Positions 63,153 to 64,000 of a stretch of DNA of 64,000 nt are shown piece after piece (the first letter of the stretch is position 1; each line of letters starts with the position of its first letter). Source of the stretch: Solirhodobacter olei (GTDB taxonomy: Bacteria; Pseudomonadota; Alphaproteobacteria; Rhodobacterales; Rhodobacteraceae); the NCBI RefSeq assembly GCF_004010155.1, contig NZ_RRYH01000007.1, positions 186,001 through 250,000 of the forward strand, written 5' to 3'. Below the pieces are notes generated by a model. The model saw nothing but the letters and a program-made list of their open reading frames with translations, did no database searches and was not told where the DNA came from. Position numbers and translations under genes: made by a program.

Positions 63153-63246
63153 GGCAATGCCCCTTTCACGCGTCTACCAAGACGGTGGAAGGCCGTGCGC
63201 CTTCGCGTGGTTTCCTTGTGGTGGAGCAGGCAGGAGAGGCTAAAGC

Positions 63247-63639
63247 ATGAAATGGCGTCCCGAATACGCAACCGGCCTCGCGTCGATCGACGAGCAGCAC
63301 AAGACGCTCTTCGCCTCGACCGACAGTTTCCGCGAGGCCCTGAACGCCGGCGAGGGCGCGGGGGTCTACGACCTCTTCCTGCAGTTTCTATCCGCCTATG
63401 CCGAGGCACATTTCGGCCTGGAAGACGAATGCATGCACATCCGCAAATGCCCCGTCGCCGCCCGCAACAAGGTGGAGCACGCGGCCTTCCTGACGCTTCT
63501 CGACCGCGAGGCGATCCGCTACCGCAGCGCGGGCTTCAGCCCTGAAACGGCCGGAGCGCTGCTCGACAAGGTCGAAGGCTGGCTTACCAGCCACATCTGC
63601 CGGATCGACATACAGCTCCGCGACCACGCGCCCGGCTAA
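63247..63639 (+). CDS. Bacteriohemerythrin-like protein with one altered iron ligand
   Basis: 130 residues, one hemerythrin domain. Hemerythrins bind O2 at a di-iron site and may store, sense or deliver oxygen. Ligands seen: His-18 (I-D-E-Q-H), His-55 and Glu-59 (H-F-G-L-E), His-78 (E-H-A-A-F), His-116 and Asp-121 (H-I-C-R-I-D). The partner of His-78, the first His of H-x3-H, is Asn-74 here (N-K-V-E-H), so the site may be altered or hold one iron less tightly. ATG 63247 has CAGGAGAGG upstream. Preceded by an FNR-type box. Confidence 0.88.
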   Translation: MKWRPEYATGLASIDEQHKTLFASTDSFREALNAGEGAGVYDLFLQFLSAYAEAHFGLEDECMHIRKCPVAARNKVEHAAFLTLLDREAIRYRSAGFSPETAGALLDKVEGWLTSHICRIDIQLRDHAPG

Positions 63640-64000
63640 CCCCAGTCCGCCGCCTGCATCTCGCGCAGCCGGCTCGCCGTGCGCCCGAATTCAAAGGACC
63701 CTTCGCCCTCGACATACAGGTTCTCCGGCGCATCGGCGGCCGATGCGATCAGCCGCACCCGCGCCTCGTAAAGCGTGTCGATCAGCGTGACGAAGCGTTT
63801 CGCCTCGTTGTAGTTCGAGGCGGTCAGGTGCGGGATGTTCTCCAGCACCAGCACCCGGATGGCGCCCGCGAGCGCAAGGTAATCCGCCGGCCCCAGCGGC
63901 CTTGCGCAAAGCTCCCAGAACGACGCGCGGGCAACGCCGTTGTGGAACGCCTCCACCACCAGCTCCCGCCCGTTCACCGGCAGGACCAGCGGGCTGCCGC
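63636..64000 (-). CDS. zapE: ZapE/AFG1 family ATPase, C-terminal part (cut by the window edge)
   Basis: The frame is open through the window edge at 64000 and continues as L-V-L-P-V-N-G-R-E-L, so the start is outside. The seen part (about 120 residues) matches the end of AFG1-like ATPases: F-x-E-L-C-A-R-P-L-G-P-A-D-Y-L-A-L, the I-P-H-L-T-A-S-N-Y-N-E-A-K-R-F-V-T-L-I-D-T-L-Y-E segment and R-L-I-A-S-A. ZapE interacts with FtsZ during constriction in E. coli. Family assignment is good, but the Walker motifs lie outside. It converges with the hemerythrin gene with an overlap of 4 bases. Confidence 0.9.
   Translation of the reverse strand, partial: GSPLVLPVNGRELVVEAFHNGVARASFWELCARPLGPADYLALAGAIRVLVLENIPHLTASNYNEAKRFVTLIDTLYEARVRLIASAADAPENLYVEGEGSFEFGRTASRLREMQAADWG

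Overview
This window looks like a chromosomal segment around the replication origin of a high-GC alphaproteobacterium of the Rhodobacterales (Rhodobacter/Roseobacter relatives). The evidence is the gene order maf-aroE-coaE-dnaQ on one side and rho-mnmE-mnmG-rsmG-parA-parB on the other, the two perfect parS palindromes (one encoding the first residues of MnmG), the HemJ-type protoporphyrinogen oxidase, an FnrL-type box, and short interspersed palindromes that I recall from this order. Coding density is very high and most neighbouring genes overlap or abut. I see no rRNA, tRNA, CRISPR array, insertion sequence or prophage.

Layout. 1-3835: fxsA, secB, then the leftward overlapping cluster maf-aroE-coaE-dnaQ. 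3836-4235: an AT-rich gap with DnaA-box-like sites, the best candidate for oriC; genes on both sides point away from it. 4236-11647: rightward hemJ, rho, mnmE, mnmG, rsmG, parA, parB, with two parS sites inside coding sequence. 11650-14501: leftward rph-rdgB-ridA-hemW. 14621-16237: hrcA-grpE, ending in a bidirectional terminator against mutS. 19090-20742: a class IV aminotransferase paired with a sulfotransferase-like gene of unknown role. 20796-22942: argG and a membrane protein. 22973-24723: an Hpt protein divergent from a response regulator/PP2C phosphatase. 24720-28365: an extracytoplasmic flavin module (ApbE, PepSY-flavodoxin-reductase, exported DUF2271 protein). 28569-31436: a dnaE2-like polymerase lacking its usual C-terminal domain, behind a LexA-type box. 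31460-35349: serB divergent from serC-serA, with a probable serC leader RNA. 35504-46260: a zinc-type asparaginase, an IalB-like protein, rlmN, a GT39 transferase, a LOG protein, dapD, a YcaQ-like glycosylase, a thiolase, maiA and a phosphatase. 46344-50808: a small basic ORF, map, and a tightly coupled four-gene operon ending in an OmpA-domain protein. 50910-56161: a LysR regulator, a FadH-like reductase and a GMC oxidoreductase. 56183-58209: three uncharacterised genes. 58370-60621: accD-folC. 60645-61905: a DAHP synthase preceded by a complete transcription attenuator. 62093-64000: a luciferase-like monooxygenase, a hemerythrin behind an FNR-type box, and the 3' part of zapE.

The most striking new observation is the attenuator before the DAHP synthase gene. 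A 24-codon leader peptide, probably on a leaderless transcript, carries consecutive Phe-Tyr-Trp-Tyr codons. It is followed by strands 1, 2, 3 and 4 that pair as 1:2, 2:3 and 3:4, the last being a GC-rich terminator with a short U tract. One leader could therefore sense all three aromatic amino acids at the first step of the pathway. Other points of interest are parS sites doubling as codons, the origin itself, the truncated dnaE2, the flavin module, the aminotransferase/sulfotransferase pair, and the FNR box before a hemerythrin missing one iron ligand.
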